DNA from: Streptomyces hundungensis
GTDB taxonomy: Bacteria > Actinomycetota > Actinomycetes > Streptomycetales > Streptomycetaceae
Assembly (NCBI RefSeq): GCF_003627815.1
Contig: NZ_CP032698.1
Location: 806,001 to 870,000, forward strand
Length of the DNA stretch: 64,000 nucleotides
Reading direction: 5' to 3'
Shown here: positions 22,745-30,885 of the stretch, one piece after another
Layout of the letters: every line of letters starts with the position of its first letter
Position numbering within the stretch: the first letter of the stretch is position 1
Translations under genes and position numbers: made by a program
The notes under the pieces: generated by a model
The model's database searches: none
Told to the model about the DNA's origin: nothing
The model's input: the letters and a program-made list of their open reading frames with translations, nothing else

Positions 22745-22839
22745 CGCACTCCCCCACCTGTCCGTGGCCGGCCTCGGCCAGGTAGCACGGGTGGTGCCGT
22801 CGCGGACGGACGGCACCACCCCTGTCAGCTTTCACACGG

Positions 22840-23001
22840 TCACTCCACGATGCAGTAGACCCGTATACAGGTGCTGCCCTGCGCGGCACGGTCCGGCGCG
22901 TCCTGCGGGAGCTCCTGCTCCAGCTCGCCGATCACCAGATCGAACACCTCGTCGGTGACCTGCGCCGCGCTCGTGGGGTCCTGGACCACAACAGCGTTCA
23001 T
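22840..23001 (-). CDS. Candidate RiPP precursor peptide, 53 residues
   Basis: A short gene with a perfect AGGAGG site five bases before its ATG lies 95 bp upstream of the dehydratase gene on the same strand. The first 40 residues are acidic and helical, containing VFDLVIGELEQELPQD, as expected of a leader peptide. The last 12 residues are GSTCIRVYCIVE: one Ser, one Thr and two Cys, which is what a lanthipeptide-type enzyme needs. There is no GG or GA cleavage site of the usual kind, so the leader/core boundary is uncertain; DRAAQG|STC is one possibility. Alternative in-frame upstream ATGs lack a ribosome-binding site. Confidence 0.72.
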   Translation of the reverse strand: MNAVVVQDPTSAAQVTDEVFDLVIGELEQELPQDAPDRAAQGSTCIRVYCIVE

Positions 23002-23116
23002 CGCTTCCTCCTGACACATCAGTGACACACGAAAACCACCCCGATCGGATGTCCCGGTCGGAGATTCTGGTCGCACGGAGTAACTGCCGTAGATCACAAG
23101 GGCTTTGGCGCGTGTA

Positions 23117-23145
23117 AGCCTTCCAATGGCCCATGCACCTGTCAA
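23117..23145 (-). promoter_or_regulatory. Candidate promoter of the RiPP operon
   Basis: On the minus strand TTGACA (23145-23140) is followed after exactly 17 bp by AAGGCT (23122-23117). This fits a housekeeping-type actinomycete promoter and would leave a leader of about 110 nt before the precursor ATG. Confidence 0.4.
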
Positions 23146-23882
23146 GAGTGCGTTTGCGTGCGGTTCTCCGATGGACGCCGCCAAAACTCCCGTCGTGGAA
23201 AAGGAGCCCGCTTTTGGACAGACTGCCGGCCGTCGGCGCGATCAAGAAGGCGCACGGTCCGCTTCGGACACGGACAGCGTCCCGCCGCCGTGCGTGAACA
23301 GCGCGAATTCGTCACCCCACCAGGCACCGCCGAAACGCGGTGTGCTCGCCGCTCGTTGTCGCCCGACGCTGCCACCAGGGGCTGGAGGGGTCAAGAGGGG
23401 CGCGGGGGCGGCAAACCGGCCGGGGGCCGGAGCGGCGGATCGCGTCTGAAAGCCGAGCACAAATTACTCACACCCTCTCTACATATGGGCTCCGGTGGTC
23501 TAAGTTGACCGTGCTTCAGCTCCTCGGATACGGGGCGACCAATAATGATCTACGGGTCCGGTGCTGGACGGTCGGCGACCATGTCCTGGCACCGTCCATG
23601 GGGGTGATCAATTCTTGGGTTCGGGCAGGGGGTCTTAAGCGGGGCGGGCGGCCTCGGGTGCGGGGAGCACCGGGGGTTCAGCGTTTTTCCCACCACTGGT
23701 AATTCCGGCAGGCTTACGAGCCCGCTTGCGCCGGTGTGGGCGTTCAAAGGGCACTGAACAGCCGAAATGTCATGCCAAGGGCATGGGTTTCGTGGGGGAG
23801 GCAGTGCGGGAGGCGGGGGCCTCCCAGGGGGAGGAACAGTGTTGCGCGAACCCTACGAACCACTGGCGACCTGGGGGGTCGT
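23146..23882. other. 737-bp intergenic region between divergent loci
   Basis: No convincing gene was seen on either strand; the open frames lack ribosome-binding sites and family signatures. Bases 23450-23570 are markedly richer in A/T than the surroundings and contain TTGACC at 23505, with ATACGG 17 bp later as a weak promoter candidate for the polysaccharide operon. The length suggests a regulated upstream region with a long leader. Confidence 0.45.
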
Positions 23883-25361
23883 ATGCGGCAGGGGGGATTA
23901 GTCAGCCCGTTTCCGTCGACGCGCAGACGTCTGGCGAACGGGGTCATCAGCCGGCCCGCGATGGACTGGGAGCAGCGGTACCGCCGTACCGTCATCACGG
24001 GCGACGCCCTGGCCACCTCATGTGTGGTGATGGCGATCGGGCTCTTCTTCGGGGCTCGCGACGCGGCCAACTGGCACGAGAAGTGGGGCATCCTCTCGTT
24101 CGGCACCGAACTGCTGGTGCTGGGAACGCTGGTGGTGGGCCGGGCCTGGGCTCCGGCCGTGCTCGGCCAGGGTGCCGAGGAATTCCGCCGGCTCGGACGC
24201 GCGCTGTCCACGTCGGCGGTGGTGCTGGCGCTGGAGGGCATCGCCCTCACCTCGCGCAACATCAAACTCTGGATCTTCGTCGCGATTCCCGCGATCGCCC
24301 TGGTCACCATGACCGAGCGCTACCTTCTGCGCCTCTGGCTGCACAAGCGACGCAAGCAGGGCGAGTGTCTGCGGCCGGTACTGGCCGCCGGGAGCCCGGA
24401 GTCCGTACGCGACCTGATCATCCGCACCCGCAAGTTCCCGCACCTGGGCTGGCGGGTGGAGGCGGTGTGCACGACGGACGGCCTCGGTGTCGACGGTGAC
24501 CAGCTGGCCGGAGTGCCGGTCGTCGGCCGGCTGGCGGACATCGCGGGCCACGTCCGTCGCGACGGCTACCGGGTCGTGGCCGTCACACCTGACCCGCACT
24601 GGTCACCCGACCGGTTGCAGCGTCTGGCGTGGAACCTCGAAGGCAGCGACGTGGAGATGGTCGTGGCGCCCGTCCTCATGGAGGTGGCGGGGCCCCGGCT
24701 GCACGTCGACGCGGTGCTCGGGATCCCGCTGTTGCGCGTGAGCATGCCGACCTTCACCGGGGGACGCCGAGCGGTCAAGGAGGTCGTCGACCGGTTGGGC
24801 GCGGCGATCCTGCTGGTGCTCTTCGCACCGTTGATGGCGCTCGTGGCGCTGCTCGTCCTGGCGGACAGCCGGGGCGGCGCGTTCTACCGGCAGCGCAGGG
24901 TGGGCAAGGACGGCCGCGAGTTCACCATCCTCAAGTTCCGCACCATGGTGGCCGGGGCCGACCGTGCGCGGGCCGAGCTGGCCGACCGCAACGAGGGTGC
25001 GGGGCTGTTGTTCAAACTGCACCGGGACCCACGGGTGACCCGGGTGGGCGCGGTGCTGCGCCGCTACTCGATCGACGAGCTGCCGCAGCTCCTCAACGTA
25101 CTCACCGGATCGATGTCGCTCGTCGGCCCGCGTCCTCCGCTGCCCGAGGAGTCCGCCGCGTACGGGCCCGACATTCGGCGGCGGCTGCTGGTCAAGCCGG
25201 GACTCACCGGGTTGTGGCAGATCAGCGGACGCAGTGACCTTCCCTGGGAGGAGGCGGTCCGGCTCGACCTGCGGTACGTGGAGGACTGGTCGCTCGCCCT
25301 GGACACGGTGATCTTGTGGAAGACCCTGCGTGCGGTGGTCTACGGGCAGGGGGCCTACTGA
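23883..25361 (+). CDS. Polyprenyl-phosphate sugar-1-phosphate transferase (WbaP/CpsE-like)
   Basis: The 492-residue protein has an N-terminal set of four to five membrane helices and a CoA-binding-like middle domain. The C-terminal transferase has the signatures FYRQRRVGKDG, FTILKFRTM, YSIDELPQLLNVL, MSLVGPRPP and GLTGLWQISGRS. It starts glycan assembly by moving a sugar-1-phosphate from a nucleotide sugar to undecaprenyl phosphate at the membrane. It is the first gene of the polysaccharide operon. ATG 23883 is chosen because the coding signature begins there; the upstream GGGGGG is only a weak ribosome-binding site, so the exact start is less sure. Confidence 0.93.
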   Translation: MRQGGLVSPFPSTRRRLANGVISRPAMDWEQRYRRTVITGDALATSCVVMAIGLFFGARDAANWHEKWGILSFGTELLVLGTLVVGRAWAPAVLGQGAEEFRRLGRALSTSAVVLALEGIALTSRNIKLWIFVAIPAIALVTMTERYLLRLWLHKRRKQGECLRPVLAAGSPESVRDLIIRTRKFPHLGWRVEAVCTTDGLGVDGDQLAGVPVVGRLADIAGHVRRDGYRVVAVTPDPHWSPDRLQRLAWNLEGSDVEMVVAPVLMEVAGPRLHVDAVLGIPLLRVSMPTFTGGRRAVKEVVDRLGAAILLVLFAPLMALVALLVLADSRGGAFYRQRRVGKDGREFTILKFRTMVAGADRARAELADRNEGAGLLFKLHRDPRVTRVGAVLRRYSIDELPQLLNVLTGSMSLVGPRPPLPEESAAYGPDIRRRLLVKPGLTGLWQISGRSDLPWEEAVRLDLRYVEDWSLALDTVILWKTLRAVVYGQGAY

Positions 25362-25434
25362 TGCGCGAACGGGGTCGTTCGGCGGGCGCCCGGCCTCCGG
25401 GCCGGGGCGGTCTGCCAGGGGAAAGGGGCGGGGC

Positions 25435-26748
25435 ATGAGGGTCAGTGTCTTCGGGCTCGGCTACGTGGGCTGCGTGTCGGCCGCGTGCCTGGCCAGCATG
25501 GGGCACGAGGTGATCGGGGTGGACGTGAACCAGGTCAAGGTCGACCTGGTCAACGAGGGCAAGGCCCCCGTCGTCGAGGAACGGATCGCCGATCTCACCG
25601 CCGAGGTGGTGCGGGCCGGGGCACTGCGCGCCACCCGCGACGTGCGGGAGGCGATCAGGGGCAGTGAGATATCGCTGATCTGTGTGGGCACGCCGTCGGA
25701 GCCCAACGGCAGCCTGTGCACGACCTACTTGGAACGGGTCACCGAACAGATCGGCGCGGCCCTGGCCGAACGGGGCGGGCGCCAGACCATCGTGTTCCGC
25801 AGCACCATGCTCCCGGGCACCTGTCTGAACCTGCTGGTGCCCATCTTGGAGAAGTACGTCGGCGGCACGGCCGGGGTGAGCTTCGGGGTGGCGGTCAACC
25901 CGGAGTTCCTGCGCGAGGGCACGAGCGTGCGCGACTTCTTCGACCCGCCCAAGACCGTCATCGGCGAGCTCGACCCGGCAAGCGGCGACGCGGTGGCGGC
26001 GCTGTACGAGGGGCTGCCCGGCGAGGTGTTCCGGGTGCCCATCCCGACCGCCGAGGCGATCAAGTACGCGGACAACGCGTTCCACGGGCTCAAGATCGGC
26101 TTCGCAAATGAAGTGGGCGCGGTGTGCCGGGCGCTCGGCGTGGACTCCCACCAGGTGATGGACGTGTTCCTCGCCGACCGCAAGCTGAACATCAGCCCCG
26201 CCTATCTGCGCCCCGGCTTCGCCTTCGGCGGCTCCTGTCTGCCCAAGGACCTGCGCAGTTTCGTGCACGCGGCGCGGCGGGCCGATGTGTCGGTCCCGAT
26301 CCTCGCTCATGTGCTGCCGTCCAACTCCGACCATTTGCAGCGGGCCGTGGAGCTGGTCGAGCGCACCGGCAAACGCCGGGTGGGACTGTTCGGGCTGTCC
26401 TTCAAGCCGGGCACCGACGACCTGCGCGAGAGCCCGCTCGTCGAGCTCGCGGAGCGACTCTTCGGACGGGGCTACGACCTGCGGATCTACGACGCGAACG
26501 TGAGCCTGTCCCGGCTGATCGGCGCCAACCGCGAGTACATCGAGACCCGGCTGCCCCACCTCGCCCAGTTACTGGCGACCTCCGTGGACGACGTCCTTGA
26601 CCATGCCGAGGTGTGCCTGGTCGGCACCAGGGACCCGGACGTTCTGGCCGCCCTGCCCCACGGCGGCCCGGTGCTGATCGATCTCGTCCGCGTGCCCGAC
26701 GCCGATGCGCGCCGTGCCGAACCCGGGTACGTGGGCCTTGCCTGGTGA
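25435..26748 (+). CDS. UDP-glucose/GDP-mannose dehydrogenase family (AlgD-like), with a TTA codon
   Basis: This 437-residue enzyme oxidises a nucleotide sugar to its uronic acid in two NAD steps. The NAD fold is MRVSVFGLGYVGCV, the catalytic Cys is in FGGSCLPKDL, and LSFKPGTDDLRESP marks the C-terminal domain. GSCLPKD and the spacing favour the GDP-mannose dehydrogenase/AlgD side, but UDP-glucose cannot be excluded. Codon 379 (26569-26571) is TTA, the only TTA found in the genes read here, which would make synthesis depend on the bldA leucine tRNA. AAAGGGG precedes the ATG. The next gene overlaps its end by 44 bp. Confidence 0.92.
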   Translation: MRVSVFGLGYVGCVSAACLASMGHEVIGVDVNQVKVDLVNEGKAPVVEERIADLTAEVVRAGALRATRDVREAIRGSEISLICVGTPSEPNGSLCTTYLERVTEQIGAALAERGGRQTIVFRSTMLPGTCLNLLVPILEKYVGGTAGVSFGVAVNPEFLREGTSVRDFFDPPKTVIGELDPASGDAVAALYEGLPGEVFRVPIPTAEAIKYADNAFHGLKIGFANEVGAVCRALGVDSHQVMDVFLADRKLNISPAYLRPGFAFGGSCLPKDLRSFVHAARRADVSVPILAHVLPSNSDHLQRAVELVERTGKRRVGLFGLSFKPGTDDLRESPLVELAERLFGRGYDLRIYDANVSLSRLIGANREYIETRLPHLAQLLATSVDDVLDHAEVCLVGTRDPDVLAALPHGGPVLIDLVRVPDADARRAEPGYVGLAW

Positions 26749-28018
26749 CGCGCAGGGTGGCGACCGGCGGGGCCGGCGCGCGCTGATCCTGGTGGAGAAC
26801 CTGTCGGTGCCCTTCGACCGGCGGGTCTGGCAGGAGTGCACGACGCTGCGCGAGGCGGGCTGGAGGGTGGACGTCATCTGCCCCCGGGGGCGGACCCGGG
26901 ACACGGAGGCGGAGGCGGAGATCGACGGGGTGCGGATCCACCGCTATCCCCTGCGGGCGGCCACCGCGGGCCCGGCCGGCTATCTGCGGGAGTACGGATC
27001 GGCGCTGTGGCACACGGTTCGGCTCGCCCGCAGGGTCGGCCCGGTCGATGTGGTCCACGCCTGCAACCCGCCCGACCTGCTGTTCCTGCCGGCCCTGTGG
27101 CTCAAGCGGCGCGGCGCCCGCTTCGTCTTCGACCAGCACGACCTGGTGCCCGAGCTGTACCTGTCCCGGTTCGACCGCGGCGAGGACCTGCTCTACCGCG
27201 CCGTGTGCGCCCTTGAACGGCTGACCTATCGGGCCGCGGACGTCGTGCTCGCCACCAACGAGAGCTATCGGGACGTCGCGTTGCGACGCGGCGGCCGACG
27301 GCCTCAGGACGTGTTCGTGGTGCGCAGCGCCCCCGCGAGCGACCGCTTCCAACCGGTGCCGCCCGAACCGGAGTTGAAGCGGGGCAAGCCGCATCTGCTG
27401 TGCTACCTCGGCGTCATGGGGCCGCAGGACGGCGTCGACTACGCCCTGCGGGCCCTCGCGAAGCTGCGTGACGAGATCGGCCGCGCGGACTGGCACGCGG
27501 TGTTCATCGGTGCCGGTGACGCCTTCGATGAGATGGTGCGGCTGTCCGAGCGGCTCGGTCTCACCGACCAGGTGCAGTTCACGGGACGGATTCCGGACGC
27601 CGACCTGGTGCGCTACCTGTCCACAGCTGACGTGTGCCTCTCCCCCGACCCGCACAATCCGCTCAACGACGTGTCGACCATGAACAAGGTCCTGGAGTAC
27701 ATGGCGATGGGCCGGCCGATCGTCTCGTTCGACCTGCGGGAGGCACGGGTCTCCGCCGGTGACGCCGCCGTCTACGCACCCGCCAACGACGAGGCCCAAT
27801 TCGCCCGTCTCATCGGCGAGTTGCTCGACGATCCGGAGCGGCGGGCCCGGATGGGCAAGGTCGGCCAGGAGCGGATCGGCGGGGAGCTTTCCTGGCGGAA
27901 CTCCCAGCGATCGCTGCTGGCGGCCTACGCCGCCGCCTGCCGTGACCGCGTCCCGCCGACGCCGGACACCCCGGCCCGGCAGACCGGCGAAGGAGAGGGC
28001 CGCGCCGTTGAGCGATGA
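26705..28018 (+). CDS. Glycosyltransferase family 4 (WbuB-like)
   Basis: The 437-residue GT-B protein has the N-terminal motif LILVENLSVPFDRRVWQE, the DQHDLVPELY segment, and the C-terminal nucleotide-sugar region STADVCLSPDPHNPLNDVST followed by EYMAMGRPIV. These are typical of actinomycete GT4 enzymes that add an early sugar to the lipid-linked unit. It starts inside the dehydrogenase gene; ATG 26705 and GTG 26714 are both possible. Confidence 0.9.
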   Translation: MRAVPNPGTWALPGDAQGGDRRGRRALILVENLSVPFDRRVWQECTTLREAGWRVDVICPRGRTRDTEAEAEIDGVRIHRYPLRAATAGPAGYLREYGSALWHTVRLARRVGPVDVVHACNPPDLLFLPALWLKRRGARFVFDQHDLVPELYLSRFDRGEDLLYRAVCALERLTYRAADVVLATNESYRDVALRRGGRRPQDVFVVRSAPASDRFQPVPPEPELKRGKPHLLCYLGVMGPQDGVDYALRALAKLRDEIGRADWHAVFIGAGDAFDEMVRLSERLGLTDQVQFTGRIPDADLVRYLSTADVCLSPDPHNPLNDVSTMNKVLEYMAMGRPIVSFDLREARVSAGDAAVYAPANDEAQFARLIGELLDDPERRARMGKVGQERIGGELSWRNSQRSLLAAYAAACRDRVPPTPDTPARQTGEGEGRAVER

Positions 28019-29366
28019 CACCATACGCCTGGTCACGATCGGGCGGATCCTCCGTCGCCGTCGGCGGTTTCTCCTCATCATCGCCGTGGTGGGCGCGCTC
28101 GTCGGTTACGGCGCCTCGATGCTGTTTCCGCCGCGTTACACGGCCACCGCGTCGGTCCTGCTGCCGGGGCAGTGGGAGGAGCGCGAGTTGCTGACCCAGT
28201 CGGAGATCGCGGCGAGTTCGGCGGTGGTGGACCGCGCGGCCGACGCGCTCGGCTGGCGGGACGTCAACCGGAGCGAACTGCGGAATCGGGTGAGCGCACA
28301 GGCCTCCGACGGGAACATCATCAAGATTTCCGCCACGGCCGATCGCCCGGCGCGCGCGCAGCAACTCTCCGACCAGGTCGCCCAGCAGTTCGTCACCTTC
28401 GCCGCGCGGATCGCGGGCAGCGGCGCCGACTCCGATCCGACGTCGGGACCCGAGGCCCTGCGCAAACAGGTGGCGGAGACCAATCAGCGCATCAGCGACC
28501 TCGCCAAGGCGGCCGACCCCGGACAGACCGTGGAGAGCGTGCAGGCCCGCACCGAACTGGAGAAGCTGCGCACCGGGCTGCAAGAGGCGATGAAGAAGCT
28601 GGACCTGGCCGACCAGACCGCCAACAAGGCCGGCATGGTCGTCATGGGCCCGGCGGCCCGGCCGACCGCCCCCGCGCCACCGACCACGACGCAACTCGTC
28701 GTCGCCGGGGCGGTGTTGTTCCTCCTGCTCGCGGTCGTCGGCCATCTCGCCGCCGCACGGATGAACCGCCGACTGCGTACGCCGGCGGAGATCGCCGCCG
28801 CGCTGGGCTCGACGCTGCTCGGGACCGTCGACGTACCCCAGGAGCGTCCCGCGCACCGCGCCGAGGGCCCAGGTCCGCGGGCTCGGGTCGGCCGCCTGCT
28901 CGGAGTCGACACCCGGTGGGACATCCCGATCCCACGGACCTGGGCCGCCGAGGCCGAACAGCGGATCCGCTACCAGCGGATCTGTGCCCATCTGCGCGAG
29001 CAACTGCCGGGCGCGGAGCGGCTGTTGGTGGTCGTGCCGGGCGGGGACGACATCGGCCGAGGGGCCGCGGAGCGGCTCGTGGCCGAGGCCGGGAGCACCC
29101 CGCGGCTGCGGACGGTGCGCGTCCCGGTGTCCCAGCCGATGGTGCCGGACCGCGTCACCGAGTCCGGCGCCCTCGTCGTGCTGAGCGTGGGCAGCCGCAC
29201 CGCGGAGGAACTCGCGGACCTCGCCGGGGCGTGCGCGGACGGCGGACATGTCGTCGTCGGTGTCGTGGTCGCCGGTCCGGTCCGGCCCTCCTCCGCCGTC
29301 CAGCCATCGGAGCACCGAGCTCCCGAGCTCGCGGTTCACCAGCACGCGGCGGGGGGTTCTGCGTGA
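28008..29366 (+). CDS. Wzz-type chain-length/polysaccharide co-polymerase protein A
   Basis: The 452-residue protein has a membrane helix near residues 22-42, a 180-residue extracellular region with a helical segment (SDLAKAADP to MKKLDLADQ), and a second helix near 224-246. This is the two-span Wzz layout. The cytoplasmic tail of 200 residues resembles the position of a BY-kinase domain but has no Walker A motif (VVVPGGDDIGRGAAER). TTG 28008 follows AAGGAGAGG. It controls polymer length or assembly with Wzy; tyrosine kinase activity is not expected. Confidence 0.8.
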   Translation: MSDDTIRLVTIGRILRRRRRFLLIIAVVGALVGYGASMLFPPRYTATASVLLPGQWEERELLTQSEIAASSAVVDRAADALGWRDVNRSELRNRVSAQASDGNIIKISATADRPARAQQLSDQVAQQFVTFAARIAGSGADSDPTSGPEALRKQVAETNQRISDLAKAADPGQTVESVQARTELEKLRTGLQEAMKKLDLADQTANKAGMVVMGPAARPTAPAPPTTTQLVVAGAVLFLLLAVVGHLAAARMNRRLRTPAEIAAALGSTLLGTVDVPQERPAHRAEGPGPRARVGRLLGVDTRWDIPIPRTWAAEAEQRIRYQRICAHLREQLPGAERLLVVVPGGDDIGRGAAERLVAEAGSTPRLRTVRVPVSQPMVPDRVTESGALVVLSVGSRTAEELADLAGACADGGHVVVGVVVAGPVRPSSAVQPSEHRAPELAVHQHAAGGSA

Positions 29367-30883
29367 CGACGAGCACGACGTCCCGGTCGGAGACGGCCGT
29401 TCCGCTTCTGGATCTGCACGCGCTGGTCGCGGCGGTCCGCAGGCGCCGCCGCCTGTGGTGCTCCATGGCACTGATCGGGCTGCTGCTCGGCGCGGCGACG
29501 GCGGTCCTGTTGAAGCCGCCGCCCACCGCGGTCACCACGGTGCTGGTCGCGCACGAGAGCGACCAGCCCAACGACCCCGGAACCCTGATCCGTACCGATG
29601 TCGCGCTCCTGGGAACCACCCGGATCGCCGGCGCGGCCCTGGGCGCGCTCAACTCCCCCGAACGCGCCGAGGACTTCCTGCGGGAGTACACGGCCACCGG
29701 CCTGACCAACAACCTGCTGCTCATCACCGTGACAGGCGCGAGCCAGGCGCAGGCGGTGGCCCGCGCCAAGGCGCTGGCGGACGCCTTCGTGGCGGACCAC
29801 GCGCAGCGGATACAGGCGGCGTCCGACGCCGAGGCCAAAGCGCTGCTCGGGCAGCGTGACCGTATGCGGGACGAACTGGCCCAGGTCAACAAGGAGATCG
29901 GGACCCGGACGCCGGGCAACGACCCCAGGGCGTCGGCGAGCATCGAGTCGCTCTTCGCGCACCGGGCCGAACTCAGCTCCCGCATCACCGACTTCGATCA
30001 GCGGGCAGCGGAGGCCCGTACCGGCATGCCCAAGCTCGTCGCGGGCACGCAGATCGTGGACTCCCCGCGCGCGGTGCCGCATTCGGTGCCGAAGGCCGTG
30101 CTGACCGACGCCGCGATCGGACTCGTACTCGGGCTCGTCCTCGGCCTCGCGCTGGCGGCGGTCGGCTCGGTGGTCGCGGACCGTCCCGTGCTGCGCAGGG
30201 AGATCGCGGCGCACCTGGGTGCCTCGGTCATCGCCGAGCTGCCCGGCCGCACGGGCAGGCGGTGGCGGCGCGGACGGGCCCGGGCGGCCCAGGAGCGGTT
30301 GACCGCGACCGTGGTCCGTGCCGTGCGCGGCGCGGGGGAACCGGTCTCGCTCCTGGAACTGGGCTGTGCGCGCAGCGCCGGCCTGATCGCGTGGAACGTC
30401 GCCAAGGCGCTGGCGGTGGAAGGTCCGGTGGCCGTCGTCGACGCCCTGCCCGGACCTGAACTCGCCGCGTTGGGCCGGGAGTCGGGAGGTCCGGCCGTGG
30501 TGCGCGCCCAGGACGTGGCGGATCTGCCGCAGCGGACGCGCCGGCTCGGTGTCGGCTCGGTCGCGCCCGGCGCGGCATGGCTGGACCTGCCCCACCTCGG
30601 TGCGCAGACCGTGCTCGTGGTCCGCGCCGGGCACGCCGGCGCCGCATGGCTGCACACCGTGGCGCGGCAACTCACCGACCAGCGCATTCCGGTGATCGGT
30701 GTGGTGCTGATCGACCCCGATCCGCGGGACCGGACCGACGGCACGCTGTGGGACGGGCTGTACACGGCGCTGCGCGGCCATCACGAGCGGCTGGTGCGGC
30801 GGAACGGGACGGGGCTGCCGCGCGCGGTGCGGCCGGCGATGCCGCCCGTACGGGTCCCGGACAGCGATCAGGAGGCGCGCTAG
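29363..30883 (+). CDS. Wzz-type chain-length/polysaccharide co-polymerase protein B
   Basis: A second Wzz-like protein (506 residues) begins at GTG 29363, overlapping the previous stop as GTGA. Membrane helices lie near residues 34-52 and 253-275 with a periplasmic-type coiled region between. The tail reads SLLELGCARSAGLIAWNVAK where a BY-kinase would have its Walker A loop, so the nucleotide site appears lost, though the following VAVVDALPG resembles Walker A'. It probably works with protein A as a paired assembly regulator. Confidence 0.8.
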   Translation: MTTSTTSRSETAVPLLDLHALVAAVRRRRRLWCSMALIGLLLGAATAVLLKPPPTAVTTVLVAHESDQPNDPGTLIRTDVALLGTTRIAGAALGALNSPERAEDFLREYTATGLTNNLLLITVTGASQAQAVARAKALADAFVADHAQRIQAASDAEAKALLGQRDRMRDELAQVNKEIGTRTPGNDPRASASIESLFAHRAELSSRITDFDQRAAEARTGMPKLVAGTQIVDSPRAVPHSVPKAVLTDAAIGLVLGLVLGLALAAVGSVVADRPVLRREIAAHLGASVIAELPGRTGRRWRRGRARAAQERLTATVVRAVRGAGEPVSLLELGCARSAGLIAWNVAKALAVEGPVAVVDALPGPELAALGRESGGPAVVRAQDVADLPQRTRRLGVGSVAPGAAWLDLPHLGAQTVLVVRAGHAGAAWLHTVARQLTDQRIPVIGVVLIDPDPRDRTDGTLWDGLYTALRGHHERLVRRNGTGLPRAVRPAMPPVRVPDSDQEAR

Positions 30884-30885
30884 AG

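Noticed and set aside
23158..23508. Open frames in the gap upstream of the sugar transferase
   Set aside because: No ribosome-binding site or motif, and the sequence includes an A/T-rich promoter-like part.
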